From contig CACAXU010000003.1 of NCBI GenBank assembly GCA_902536515.1, forward strand, positions 1 to 64,000: a stretch of 64,000 bases of DNA, written 5' to 3'. The position numbers and the translations under genes are program-made. Positions 1 to 9,767 of the stretch are shown here, piece after piece (the stretch's first letter is position 1; each line of letters begins with the position of its first letter). This DNA is from an uncultured Litorivicinus sp. (GTDB lineage Bacteria > Pseudomonadota > Gammaproteobacteria > Pseudomonadales > Litorivicinaceae). The notes below the pieces were generated by a model, which made no database searches, had not been told where the DNA came from, and saw nothing but the letters and a program-made list of their open reading frames with translations.

Positions 1-263
1 AACAGCCGGACTTTAATCTCGAGGTCAGTCTTCGGAACACACTGGCAGGCTAAGTGCCTGTTTCTTTCTAGATCTTTCTCGGAAAGGATACCTGGCCGCC
101 CGGCAGGATAGTCTAAGTCTCCGGATAGAAGTTCAAACCTACAGTTACCGCAACTACCGGACGCACACTCGTAGGGAAATCCGAGACCCTGCTCCAGCGC
201 TGAACGAAGCAGAAAATCATTATCACACTTAAACGAAACACCATCTTTGATCTGTACCTTCAA
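1..263 (-). CDS. 2Fe-2S ferredoxin-type domain protein, N-terminal part (runs off left window edge); resembles the N-terminus of oxygenase reductase components
   Basis: Hand translation of minus strand from TTG at 261-263: (M)KVQIKDGVSFKCDNDFLLRSALEQGLGFPYECASGSCGNCRFELLSGDLDYPAGRPGILSEKDLERNRHLACQCVPKTDLEIKVRL; C-x4-C-x2-C...C plant-type 2Fe-2S motif; TGAGGAG upstream of TTG. Absent from the ORF track. Confidence 0.8.
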   Translation of the reverse strand, partial: MKVQIKDGVSFKCDNDFLLRSALEQGLGFPYECASGSCGNCRFELLSGDLDYPAGRPGILSEKDLERNRHLACQCVPKTDLEIKVRL

Positions 264-275
264 TGAAAAAACTCC

Positions 276-1889
276 TCAGTCCTGAGACATCCCATGACTC
301 TGAAAAATTAATGACTTAACTGTCACCGGCACCGTCCTGGATGGGAGCCGGATGCGGCCTAAGTCCACAAACTCAAACTCTTTAAACCGAAGACCGTCCA
401 GCACTAGCAACGGTCTCTCGATCTGATACTCAGTGGTGAGTATTCGACCAACACTCTGAGCGAGATCCCGATCAAATAACAGGTAGAGCGGTCTACGAGG
501 CCTCGTCCTGTCTGTATCGAGATAAAGGACAACTGCATCACAAAAACACCTCAAGACATCGTAGTCAAACTCGCCCGACCACTCAAAAGCCAACGCAAAC
601 TCGTCGTAGTCAGAAAGGTCAAACTCGACAACAGCCTGGGTCAGCCTCCTGGTAAGATCATCGACAGATAACTCGTCCGCATCAATTAGGAGGCGTATTA
701 CCGGTATGTTCTTCCTGGGCAGTAAAAGACCGGGATCAGACAAGTGTCCTGTGTTACCACTCACCTGAATATTAAACTCCGACGCCCCCAACGCGGTGGC
801 TCGTATGCCGCCGGCTGAAGCCTTGATCCGAAAGCCGTTGGGCTGTTCATCAAGCATCTGACGTAGCTGATTACCAAGCGCCTGCCCGATATCGTTGTGA
901 CCATCTGCACCTGGGTCAGCAATGTATTCCGACACGCCACCAGAAAATATGGCGGTGTCTACGTCTGAAGGAACCTCCAACTCATCCGTCAACCATCGCG
1001 TATCGGGGCTAGTTTCTCTTCTCAAAACCTGAACTACGGTTTTGGCCAACTTCTCTCCGAGCAACTGAACCATGTCATCCGACAAGACATCACCTAGCCC
1101 AATCTCTATACCCATCGCGGCGAGCAACTCGGTCGCACGCGGCTCCAATCGAGTGATTCTCCGGTACTCGTCCCAAACCAACAGCCGGCCCCCAACGTGA
1201 AACGCCGCAGTCTGAGTTAAGACCCCGCTGCGGACCAAGGCGAGCTTGGTCGTCCCGCCACCAATATCAACGTTCAATACGCATGACGATTCCACGCCAG
1301 ATAGCTCAACCGCTCCAGATCCATGCGCGGCGAGGTTGGACTCCATGTGATGACCGGCGCTGGCGCTCAAAAACTCACCACCTTTGTGCGCGATCACATG
1401 TGCAATATTCTCAGCATTTGCGCGCCTCAAAGCTTCGCCTGTGAGCAGAACCACCCCAATATCTACATCTTGGGGACTAACCTCCGCCTCGTGATAGGCG
1501 CGATCAATGAGCGCTCCAAGAGAGCGCGCATCGATCTCCGAGGAACCCTCGTATGGTGTAAAAAATATCGGCGACTGATACAGGAGTCGCCTCTCGACGA
1601 CCACGTAGCGGGAGCTCAGAGCCTCGCCCTGCCTCTCTAAATGAACCTGGGAGAACACAACCTGCGTGCTACTCGAACCAATATCTATCCCCACAGTCGA
1701 CAGGAAAATATTATCTTGTTGCCAAAGCGGATTATCCTCGAGCGGTCCCTCGTCGAAGTCATCATCGTGATCGTGGTCGTAGTGATGACCAGAAACGTGG
1801 ACGTGCTCATTGAATATCCCGTAGTCGTGATCTGTCAAAGCATGCGATGGCCCCTCAGTTTCCGAGCTTTTGTTGCTTGGCTTCGACAA
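276..1889 (-). CDS. eutA: EutA-like ethanolamine ammonia-lyase reactivating factor (actin-like ATPase fold)
   Basis: TVGIDIGSSSTQVVFS, LNVDIGGGTTKLALV and GGVSEY motifs typical of EutA; His/Asp-rich N-terminus HHYDHDHDDDFDEGP; apparent TTG start. Confidence 0.8.
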   Translation of the reverse strand: MSKPSNKSSETEGPSHALTDHDYGIFNEHVHVSGHHYDHDHDDDFDEGPLEDNPLWQQDNIFLSTVGIDIGSSSTQVVFSQVHLERQGEALSSRYVVVERRLLYQSPIFFTPYEGSSEIDARSLGALIDRAYHEAEVSPQDVDIGVVLLTGEALRRANAENIAHVIAHKGGEFLSASAGHHMESNLAAHGSGAVELSGVESSCVLNVDIGGGTTKLALVRSGVLTQTAAFHVGGRLLVWDEYRRITRLEPRATELLAAMGIEIGLGDVLSDDMVQLLGEKLAKTVVQVLRRETSPDTRWLTDELEVPSDVDTAIFSGGVSEYIADPGADGHNDIGQALGNQLRQMLDEQPNGFRIKASAGGIRATALGASEFNIQVSGNTGHLSDPGLLLPRKNIPVIRLLIDADELSVDDLTRRLTQAVVEFDLSDYDEFALAFEWSGEFDYDVLRCFCDAVVLYLDTDRTRPRRPLYLLFDRDLAQSVGRILTTEYQIERPLLVLDGLRFKEFEFVDLGRIRLPSRTVPVTVKSLIFQSHGMSQD

Positions 1890-2043
1890 AGATGTTCGCC
1901 CCCATAGTAAGATTGTTTCGTTGGTCGCGTACCTGCGAGACCAGTTTCAACTCTATTATTGCTACCATTTGACTAGTTTAAAGACCTAATTTTATCTGGC
2001 GGGGGAACCTGTTTGCTACGCCACAACGCTACCAAGGGATACT

Positions 2044-3159
2044 ATGAGTAAAGACACAATTGTTTCGGATGACCTGGCGAAGAAGTTCGCGAAAGAAAAA
2101 GACACCCCCTATTTAAAGTGGGTGCGTGACGAGGGGCTCGATATCATCGACGCCCTCTACGTAAAGAACCTAAACCACGTCGAGCTCAAGCCTTGGTCTC
2201 GTCGCGGCGGATCGGGTGTATACATCAACCATGACGCGTCTCGCACAACCAACGATTGTTACGTGTGTGAAATTCGACCCGGTAAAAAATTAGAGCCGCA
2301 GAGCCAGCTATTCGAAGAGACCGTCATGATCTTGTCTGGGCACGGAAAGACCACTGTCAAAAATTTCGCCAGACAGGAGGTCGAGTTTGAGTGGGGACCC
2401 GGTGCATTATTCGCGATACCCCTGAACACCATCCACCAGCACTTTAACCTGTCTGGATCCGAACCTGCCCGTTACGTCGCGGTAACTAACGCGCCCCCAA
2501 TTTTGAATACCTACGGTGACCCCGAGTTCGTCTTCAATACGCGGTATGACTTCTTAGAACGGTTCAACGGAGACCCAGAGTTTTTCGCCGGGAAAGGCGA
2601 GCAAAAGGGATTGCTTCTCGAGACAAATTTCGTACCCGACGGGGTCAATCTCCCACTGATCGAGGCCAAGGAACGAGGCGCAGGCGGAGGCCACATTCGG
2701 TTCAACTTTGCAAAGAGTTCACTTAACAGTCACATCTCACAGTTCCCGATCGGAACCTACAAGAAAGCTCACGCACATGGGCCCGGCGCACACGTCATTA
2801 TACTTAGTGGCTCTGGCTACTCTCTGATGTGGCCTGAGGGCGCCGAGCCAGAGCGCTTCGACTGGGAGGTGGGATCGATGATAGTGCCACCCAATATGTG
2901 GTATCACCAGCACTTTAATACAGGCACAACACCTGCTCGCTACCTCGCGTTCAAGTATGAGGGCGTTGCGATAAGGAATGCCCAGGGAGTACCCAAGGCC
3001 TGGATCAGCAAGCGCATTGGCGGACACCAGATCGACTATGCTGACGAGACACAGGAAGTTAGAGATTTGTTCGAACAGGCTCTGGCGAAGAACGGCCTGA
3101 CCACACAGATGACAGATGCTTACGAGAAAGAATTAGAGGACCTTCCTCCAAAATCGTAA
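2044..3159 (+). CDS. Bicupin (double cupin) domain protein
   Basis: Two cupin-like halves (EETVMILSGHGKTTV...IPLNTIHQHFN and HGPGAHVIILSGSGYSLMW...PPNMWYHQHFN). Confidence 0.75.
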   Translation: MSKDTIVSDDLAKKFAKEKDTPYLKWVRDEGLDIIDALYVKNLNHVELKPWSRRGGSGVYINHDASRTTNDCYVCEIRPGKKLEPQSQLFEETVMILSGHGKTTVKNFARQEVEFEWGPGALFAIPLNTIHQHFNLSGSEPARYVAVTNAPPILNTYGDPEFVFNTRYDFLERFNGDPEFFAGKGEQKGLLLETNFVPDGVNLPLIEAKERGAGGGHIRFNFAKSSLNSHISQFPIGTYKKAHAHGPGAHVIILSGSGYSLMWPEGAEPERFDWEVGSMIVPPNMWYHQHFNTGTTPARYLAFKYEGVAIRNAQGVPKAWISKRIGGHQIDYADETQEVRDLFEQALAKNGLTTQMTDAYEKELEDLPPKS

Positions 3160-3164
3160 GAAAT

Positions 3165-3192
3165 AAAAAAGGCCGCACAAGCGGCCTTTTTT
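3165..3192. terminator. Bidirectional rho-independent terminator
   Basis: AAAAAA-GGCCGC-ACAA-GCGGCC-TTTTTT between converging genes. Confidence 0.85.
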
Positions 3193-3204
3193 GTGAATGT
3201 TGTT

Positions 3205-3399
3205 TTAACTCTTCCTGGCAACGCGAAGCAGGGAACAAATAAAAACCGCCGCAATACCCGCAGCCACAAGAAGGTGCTCACCGCTTAAACTGTGACTTAG
3301 CAGCTGCGTCACCATCATGGACCCATGTTCACCGTGAGCAAGTACGGGCGCTGCGACAGCTGTCAACCCGGTTCCAGATAAAATGCGTGCGACTGTCAT
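3205..3399 (-). CDS. Small membrane protein with HupE-like character (short)
   Basis: ATG at 3397-3399 with GAGG upstream; MTVARILSGTGLTAVAAPVLAHGEHGSMMVTQLLSHSLSGEHLLVAAGIAAVF: signal-like segment then a TM helix. Confidence 0.55.
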   Translation of the reverse strand: MTVARILSGTGLTAVAAPVLAHGEHGSMMVTQLLSHSLSGEHLLVAAGIAAVFICSLLRVARKS

Positions 3400-3583
3400 T
3401 AAGTTACCTCGTTTTGAAATCACGTTTTGAGGCTAAAGATTAATTCGCTTCGCGAAAACACACCAATCGTATTCTGATTTGGTTATCGTTAACAGATTGT
3501 TTACCTTCATCTAAAGCTCTATCTTGACTCCAGTGACAATCCGAAACTTATGCTATTTATTTAAATAGCAGGACGAGAAACCT

Positions 3584-4441
3584 ATGATGTTACATCTCCA
3601 TAATAGGAACGCGCTTATCACGGGAGCAAGCCGTGGTCTTGGCCTAGAAATGGCGATCGCAATGGGTGAGGCAGGGCTGGCTGGGATCACCATTACAGCG
3701 GCACCAGGGTCTGATGAAACCTCCACTCAGATAGAAAATGAACTGCAGGCCGCGATTTCAGTGATCGAAAAAACTGGAACGAAAGTGAATGCAGTATTTT
3801 CAGATGTCGGTCGCTCAGAAGACTGCAAACATGCTATCGATAGCCACGTAAACGTGTTCCCTTCCCTAGACATTTTAATCAACAACGCCGGTAAAGCTGG
3901 CCGTTACGCGCACAAAGGCGAGACCGATAACGATATCTCTGGCCATGATCCAACGGGTATCGCTGAAATTATAGAGACAAACCTATGTGGGCCCTACCTT
4001 ATGCTCCATCATGCGTTACCGCACATGAAAAAACTGGCGAGGGCACGCGTGATCAATATTTCAAAGCGAATCGAGTCGATGCATCGCAAGGCTTGGACCC
4101 CCTATGGTCCAACTAAAGCCGCACTGGAGGCGGCTACGATCGCTTGGGCGGAGTCATTATCCGAGACAGGTGTGACCGTGAATTCCTTATCACCTGGCGG
4201 AGCGGTCAACACGAAATTTGGGACAGGTAAGATCTCTGGCCACGGCATTGATCCGGGCACGATACGACCGATGACGGTCTGGCTCGCATCGGACGCCTCT
4301 GATGGGTTTAATGGGTGTAGGTTTGTTGCAGATAGGTGGAATCCAGCACTTCCGAATCTCGAGGCCGCGCTTGGGTGCCAAGAGGGCCAGATTTTTCCTC
4401 GACCCGAAAGGGACACACCTCTTAAAAAGGCTTGGATCTGA
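3584..4441 (+). CDS. SDR family oxidoreductase
   Basis: ALITGASRGLG cofactor motif, NNAG, YGPTK active site. Confidence 0.9.
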   Translation: MMLHLHNRNALITGASRGLGLEMAIAMGEAGLAGITITAAPGSDETSTQIENELQAAISVIEKTGTKVNAVFSDVGRSEDCKHAIDSHVNVFPSLDILINNAGKAGRYAHKGETDNDISGHDPTGIAEIIETNLCGPYLMLHHALPHMKKLARARVINISKRIESMHRKAWTPYGPTKAALEAATIAWAESLSETGVTVNSLSPGGAVNTKFGTGKISGHGIDPGTIRPMTVWLASDASDGFNGCRFVADRWNPALPNLEAALGCQEGQIFPRPERDTPLKKAWI

Positions 4442-4445
4442 TCCC

Positions 4446-5237
4446 CTAGTCACCTAACCGGTAACGGCGCTCAATCATTGCCATCAACAAAATCACTAAA
4501 CCAATTACGCAGACACCTAAGCCGGTCAAATGGAGATATACTGGACCGGCCTCTATCCCCAAGATACCGTAACGAAACGAGCTCACCACCATGAGTATCG
4601 GGTTCATTTCAGCGACTGGCTGAATTATGGCAGGCAGTGCTGTCATCGGGAAAAACACGCCCCCCATATACGTCAGAGGCGTAATAACGAAATTGTTAAC
4701 CCAGTTTGCTTCGTCGTGGTCACCAGCAATGATCGCGTTGATCATCCCCAGCGCGGAAAAGATTATCGCCGTGGTAAGCGCGGCAAAGATCAGCACAAAC
4801 ATATTGTGAATTACGAACGGATTGAATAGATAGACAACAACCGACACCAAACACGTCACGAAAAGACCCCTTAGTACGCCGCCGGACAGATAACCCAAAA
4901 CAATCGAGACACTCGGTATTGGTGTCACAAACATTTCTTCATAAAAGCGATGGTTCTTGGAGCTGAAAAATGAGCTACTCACGTTTGAATAAGCATTATT
5001 GATCAATGCCATCGCGATGATCCCAGGGCCGATGAACTGGATATACGGCATGTCCAGTATCGAACCAACCTTTCGGCCAATAATCGAGCCAAAAATATAC
5101 AAATAGAGGACCATGGTGATGACCGGTGGTACAAGCGTCTGGGCCTTGATCCTCATAAACCGTCGGACCTCAGTCCGCACAATCGTCACGTACCCGGTCC
5201 AGGCAATCTGTTGCATCGAACGGAGGTTATTATGCAT
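4446..5237 (-). CDS. ABC-2 type transporter permease
   Basis: Multi-TM ABC-2 permease signature (LVPPVITMVLYLYIFGSIIG..., GGVFFPMTALP); start overlaps the upstream MFS stop (TGATG). Confidence 0.85.
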   Translation of the reverse strand: MHNNLRSMQQIAWTGYVTIVRTEVRRFMRIKAQTLVPPVITMVLYLYIFGSIIGRKVGSILDMPYIQFIGPGIIAMALINNAYSNVSSSFFSSKNHRFYEEMFVTPIPSVSIVLGYLSGGVLRGLFVTCLVSVVVYLFNPFVIHNMFVLIFAALTTAIIFSALGMINAIIAGDHDEANWVNNFVITPLTYMGGVFFPMTALPAIIQPVAEMNPILMVVSSFRYGILGIEAGPVYLHLTGLGVCVIGLVILLMAMIERRYRLGD

Positions 5238-6466
5238 CAGCCACCTCGCAATGCTTCGATATCTTCAACTTTGTCTAGCTCCCGGATCTGTTTAAATATA
5301 AACCAACCCCCGACTGAGACGGCGAGACCTATGAAGCCACCAACAAGTGCAGTTGGTACCGGCCCCACGACAGAGGCAAGCCACCCCGCCCGAAACGTCC
5401 CCAAGTGATTGGACGAGGACGTGCAGAGCGAGTTCACAGCATTCACCCGGCCTCTCAGATCATCAGGTGTACCCAGCTGTACCATCGACATCCGAATGTT
5501 CACGCTGACCATATCGACAGCGCCGTATACCACCAGGGTAATACAGCTTAACCACAGCGCCTCGGAGACCGCAAACAAGAGGATGGTTAAGGAGAATATT
5601 ATCAGCACCAAGAAGAGCTTCCGTCCCACGTTACGCATCGGGCTCATCCTGGCCAACATCAATCCGACCACGACTGAGCCAACTGCGGGCATCGCCCGCA
5701 GGAGCCCGAGGCCGTCAGCATCTGTCTCCAGAATATCTACCGCGTAAATTGGTAACAGGGCTATCACTGACCCAAACAATACAATAATAAGATCAAAGAG
5801 AATCGCGCCGAACACCATCATGTTGGCTCTCAGATAATGAATCCCCGCAAATATCGCCTTGAATGTTCGCGAGTTCTCTGACGATGGCACCGGTATGTTT
5901 GGCAAGAATGAGTACATTACTGGGCAAACCAGGACGATGGCGGTCATCAACCAATACACCTCCCTGTCGATCACCGTAATTAAGACACCCGCAGCGAATG
6001 GGCCGACCGTGGTCGCCAGGTGGCCCATCGTTGAGTTCAACGCAATCGCTTTCGGTAGGATCGTCGGCGACACCAGGTTTGCGAGGAATGCGGCCTGAGC
6101 CGGCGTAAAAAATGCGTGCGCTATACCGTGGATAAAAATAAACAAATACACCCAGTCAAGCGAAACTACATCTGAGGTCAGGGCGACCGCCATACCGACA
6201 AAAGCGATCGCGTCGATCGACGTCGCAGTGATCAAGATATCTCTGCGTCTGAAACGGTCAATCACAAACCCCGTCAGGAAAAAAAATACAAAGATCGGGA
6301 GAACAAACACGAGCCCAACGAGCGCCAGCTTGAACGCATCACCTGTGATCTCATAGATGTGCCAGCCAAGAGCGACCGCGACCATCTGCATCGACAGACC
6401 AAAGCAAATCCTGGACCCCAAGAACGCTAAAACCGGTGGCTCAAATTTTTCAAACGGTGTGTGCAT
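5237..6466 (-). CDS. MFS transporter (DHA3/EntS-like)
   Basis: 12-TM MFS pattern; GFVIDRFRRRDIL loop; ATG 6466 preferred over the track start at 6517. Confidence 0.85.
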   Translation of the reverse strand: MHTPFEKFEPPVLAFLGSRICFGLSMQMVAVALGWHIYEITGDAFKLALVGLVFVLPIFVFFFLTGFVIDRFRRRDILITATSIDAIAFVGMAVALTSDVVSLDWVYLFIFIHGIAHAFFTPAQAAFLANLVSPTILPKAIALNSTMGHLATTVGPFAAGVLITVIDREVYWLMTAIVLVCPVMYSFLPNIPVPSSENSRTFKAIFAGIHYLRANMMVFGAILFDLIIVLFGSVIALLPIYAVDILETDADGLGLLRAMPAVGSVVVGLMLARMSPMRNVGRKLFLVLIIFSLTILLFAVSEALWLSCITLVVYGAVDMVSVNIRMSMVQLGTPDDLRGRVNAVNSLCTSSSNHLGTFRAGWLASVVGPVPTALVGGFIGLAVSVGGWFIFKQIRELDKVEDIEALRGG

Positions 6467-6509
6467 ATAGGACTTCACTTTGATACGCGCACGATCATAA
6501 CCCGGGCTT

Positions 6510-7796
6510 GTGGCCAATTATGAGGTGAATAAGACCGATTTCAGCTCTAGGGCACCCCGAAAAAATTTCGAGTCGGGATCCGAGTTTGCGTATATTCGGG
6601 TTTTTAAGGATTCCGAGTTGAGCAAACACAACGATCAATGGACACCCCCAATCTGGGTATTGTCGCTCGGTGCCGGGCTGGCCCCGTTCGCTGTGACTTT
6701 GGTCGCCCCGGCTATCCCGGCGATGGCTATCGATCTAAGAGCCGACTCAAATATCGCACAGCTCGTCTTGACCACTCTGTTGCTATCGATCGCTTTGGGT
6801 CAACTGATCGCCGGGCCCCTGTCTGACCGGTTTGGTAGAAAACCATTATTTTTGGGTGGCGCAATTGCTTACTGCGTTGCGGGGTTCGGTGCGGTATTTT
6901 CAGCTACCATCGAGGGGATCATTTTTTTCAGAGTGATTCAGGGTTTTGGGGCAGCGGCCGCGGTGGCTATGTCTAGGTCAATCGTTGTCGATTTCTACGG
7001 ACGTGACCGAGCCGCGGGTGTCATGTCGACCATTATCGCCATGATGGCGATCATCCCAGTGTTTGGAACTTCACTCGGCGGAATTATTACCGACCTGGTA
7101 GGCTGGCACGGCTCCTTTTTTATGCTGGCTGTGACGGGTTTAATTCTTACCGTCTTCGTGGGAACTCAGATCCAAGAAACACACAAGCCTGAACACGTAT
7201 TCACGTTTGAGGACGCATTGACGGGTTACCGAGAGCTACTGCAAACTGAACGGTTCCTAGCGAGCGCACTCACGACAGCTTTCCAGACCGCTGTTTTTTT
7301 CGCGATGATGGGATTTATCGCCTACTCGTTCGAGAGAATGAATATCAGCCCCAAGGAATTTGGAGTATGGATGGCGACCACGTCGGTCGGCTACGTTATC
7401 GGAAACCTAGCCAACAAGAGTCTCCTGAAACGATACCGGATTGAAATCATTACGTTGGTCGGCGCTATAGCGTCGCTCACCTCTCTCGTGCTGATGGAAA
7501 TCTGGTACAACGCGGCCCCTAATTCACCGACTGGGCTCGCCATCACGATGTTTCTGGTTGGCCTGTCTAACGGGGTGATTATAGCCAACTCAATAATTAT
7601 TGCCTCCTCGGCTATACCCAGACTAAGGGGATCGGCCACTGGGCTCGTGGGCGCGATGCAGATGGGCGCCGGAGGGGTCTCCGGGACGGTGGCTATCTGG
7701 CTCGGGGCAGATGAGAACACACACGTCGGGATATTTACATTGATCGTGATCAGTTTTTGCTCGCTCCTGTCCGCCTGGTGGTCTTCCAAGCTCTAG
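6510..7796 (+). CDS. MFS multidrug-type transporter (Bcr/CflA-like)
   Basis: GPLSDRFGRKPLFLGG motif A and 12 TM; start uncertain (GTG 6510 or internal). Confidence 0.85.
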   Translation: MANYEVNKTDFSSRAPRKNFESGSEFAYIRVFKDSELSKHNDQWTPPIWVLSLGAGLAPFAVTLVAPAIPAMAIDLRADSNIAQLVLTTLLLSIALGQLIAGPLSDRFGRKPLFLGGAIAYCVAGFGAVFSATIEGIIFFRVIQGFGAAAAVAMSRSIVVDFYGRDRAAGVMSTIIAMMAIIPVFGTSLGGIITDLVGWHGSFFMLAVTGLILTVFVGTQIQETHKPEHVFTFEDALTGYRELLQTERFLASALTTAFQTAVFFAMMGFIAYSFERMNISPKEFGVWMATTSVGYVIGNLANKSLLKRYRIEIITLVGAIASLTSLVLMEIWYNAAPNSPTGLAITMFLVGLSNGVIIANSIIIASSAIPRLRGSATGLVGAMQMGAGGVSGTVAIWLGADENTHVGIFTLIVISFCSLLSAWWSSKL

Positions 7797-7901
7797 CTTC
7801 CTCAGTGAATTAAAATCAATAGAACGGGCATTTCAAATTGCTTGTCCTAGTTGGCAAAGAAGCCTGCGATATTAGAGTCATCAGAGACTAGGAAGGCTCC
7901 A

Positions 7902-9653
7902 ATGGATAGGAATAAGTACGAAAAATATCAATCGGATATTATCGTTGATCTGCTCAAACAATACGACATCAATCACATCTCCATGAACCCCGGTGCGAGC
8001 TTCCGCGGACTCCACGACTCGATTATTAATTACGGTGAAAATGACCCAGAGCTGATGGTCTGCCAGCACGAAGAAATCGCAGTACAAATAGCACACGGTT
8101 ACGCAAGGGCGACCGGCAAACCGATGGGTGTAATTCTCCATAACCTGGTTGGGATGCTCCATGCTCAGATGGCGGTCTACTACGCCTACATCGACCGAGC
8201 TCCGATCTTTATCATGGGCGCAACCGGTCCAATGCACGAAGGCAAGCGACGCCCACACATTGACTGGTCGCACTCCGCGCTGGTGCAAGGAGAGGCCATG
8301 CGGAACTACACCAAGTGGGACTACCAACCGCAAGCGATTGAGGGTGTCCCCGAGAGTTTCATGCGCGCCTACAGCACGATGGTCACCGAACCTGCCGGCC
8401 CTATCTATATGTGCTACGACGCTTGGCTCCAGGAGGAGAAACTCACCTGTGAAAACCTCGAGATGCCCCCGGAGGATATGCAAAAGGCACCAGCACCGAT
8501 GGGAGCTGACCCCGAGACTCTGGGGGTGATGGCCGACGTCATCTTGAACGCTAAGCACCCACTCATCTTGGTCGACTTCATCGGTCGGCAGCCAGGGAAC
8601 TTCGAGAGATTGGTGATGCTAGCGGAGACCCTGGGCTGCGGTGTGTGGGACATCAATAACTCGCTCGCGTTCCCGAACCAGCACCCACTCTGTATTTCGC
8701 TGGACCATGAGTCACTGAAAAACGCTGACGTGATTCTCGGGATCGACGTACGTGACTGGGAAAAGCCGACGCACAAGCTCGTCTCCACTACACGTGAAGT
8801 AACGTCTTATGTGCCCGATGACTGTGTCTGGATGGAGATCGGATTCGCGGAGCTCGAGATGTCTGCGTGGGCGTTTGACTATGGCCGGTATCAGCCGAAG
8901 CAGCACGTCGCGCTCGGCGACCCTCGTCTCGCGATGCCTGAGCTGGCGAAGATTGCTCAAGCGAAACTAGACGGCGACTCGAGGTTAGTGAGTGCACGTG
9001 ACGTTCGTGTCCAGGCCTTTACCGACAGACATAACAAAATCTTTACAGACTGGCGTACATCGGCAGAATCAAAGCGTGGCTCTGATCCAATCAGCTACGC
9101 AGAGCTGGCGATGATCGCCTGGGATGTAATAGAAGATGAGGACTGGGTCCTCGCGACAGGTACCGCACGCGAGTGGGTCCGTAAGCTTTGGAACTTCGAC
9201 AAGCCATACCAGCATGCCGGTCGCTCTTTAGGCACCTCGACCCAGATCGGGATGTCTCTCGGTGTGGGCCTCGCCTACCGTGGCACTGATAAGTTGGTGC
9301 TCAACTTCCAGCCAGACGGCGACCTAATGTACGACGCCGGAGCCCTGTGGACGGCGGCGAAACACGAGATTCCTATCCTGATCATCATGTGTAACAACCG
9401 GGCTTACTACAACGACTGGGAACACCAAGAGCGGATGGCTCATCTGAGGGGCACGGATGTCGAGAAAGCTCATATCGGGATGGACATATTCGATCCAGAG
9501 CCGGACTTCGCGACCCTCGCGAAATCAATGGGCATGTACGGTGAGGGTGCGATCACCGACCCATCGGAGATAGCTAGCGCACTGAGGCGGGCAATAGAGA
9601 TCGTGAAATCAGGAAAACCAGCGCTCGTTGATATAGTTGTAGCCCATCGCTGA
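7902..9653 (+). CDS. Thiamine-diphosphate-dependent enzyme (acetolactate synthase/benzoylformate decarboxylase-like superfamily)
   Basis: CQHEEIAVQIAHGYARATGKP N-terminal motif and PDGDLMYDAGALWTAAKHEIPILIIMCNN TPP-binding motif (GDG variant); ATG 7902 preceded by AGGAAGG. Confidence 0.85.
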   Translation: MDRNKYEKYQSDIIVDLLKQYDINHISMNPGASFRGLHDSIINYGENDPELMVCQHEEIAVQIAHGYARATGKPMGVILHNLVGMLHAQMAVYYAYIDRAPIFIMGATGPMHEGKRRPHIDWSHSALVQGEAMRNYTKWDYQPQAIEGVPESFMRAYSTMVTEPAGPIYMCYDAWLQEEKLTCENLEMPPEDMQKAPAPMGADPETLGVMADVILNAKHPLILVDFIGRQPGNFERLVMLAETLGCGVWDINNSLAFPNQHPLCISLDHESLKNADVILGIDVRDWEKPTHKLVSTTREVTSYVPDDCVWMEIGFAELEMSAWAFDYGRYQPKQHVALGDPRLAMPELAKIAQAKLDGDSRLVSARDVRVQAFTDRHNKIFTDWRTSAESKRGSDPISYAELAMIAWDVIEDEDWVLATGTAREWVRKLWNFDKPYQHAGRSLGTSTQIGMSLGVGLAYRGTDKLVLNFQPDGDLMYDAGALWTAAKHEIPILIIMCNNRAYYNDWEHQERMAHLRGTDVEKAHIGMDIFDPEPDFATLAKSMGMYGEGAITDPSEIASALRRAIEIVKSGKPALVDIVVAHR

Positions 9654-9668
9654 TAACTAGCATTTGGG

Positions 9669-9690
9669 GAGAGCCTCGGATGAGGCTCTC
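9669..9690. other. Perfect 9-bp stem-loop after the TPP enzyme gene
   Basis: GAGAGCCTC-GGAT-GAGGCTCTC; no following T-tract. Confidence 0.5.
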
Positions 9691-9767
9691 GTGGACAAAC
9701 CCTAGGGCAACAAAGGCCAGATTCAAGAGCTATAATTAAGGCTTTAAGTTATCAACCTTACGCTTAA

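Noticed and set aside
1323-1907. Plus-strand ORFs of 105 and 88 aa
   Set aside because: Opposite eutA; no recognisable domains.
7881-8997. Long minus-strand ORFs (225, 124, 82, 69 aa) opposite the TPP enzyme gene
   Set aside because: Antisense shadows of a well-supported coding gene; no family motifs and low-complexity composition.
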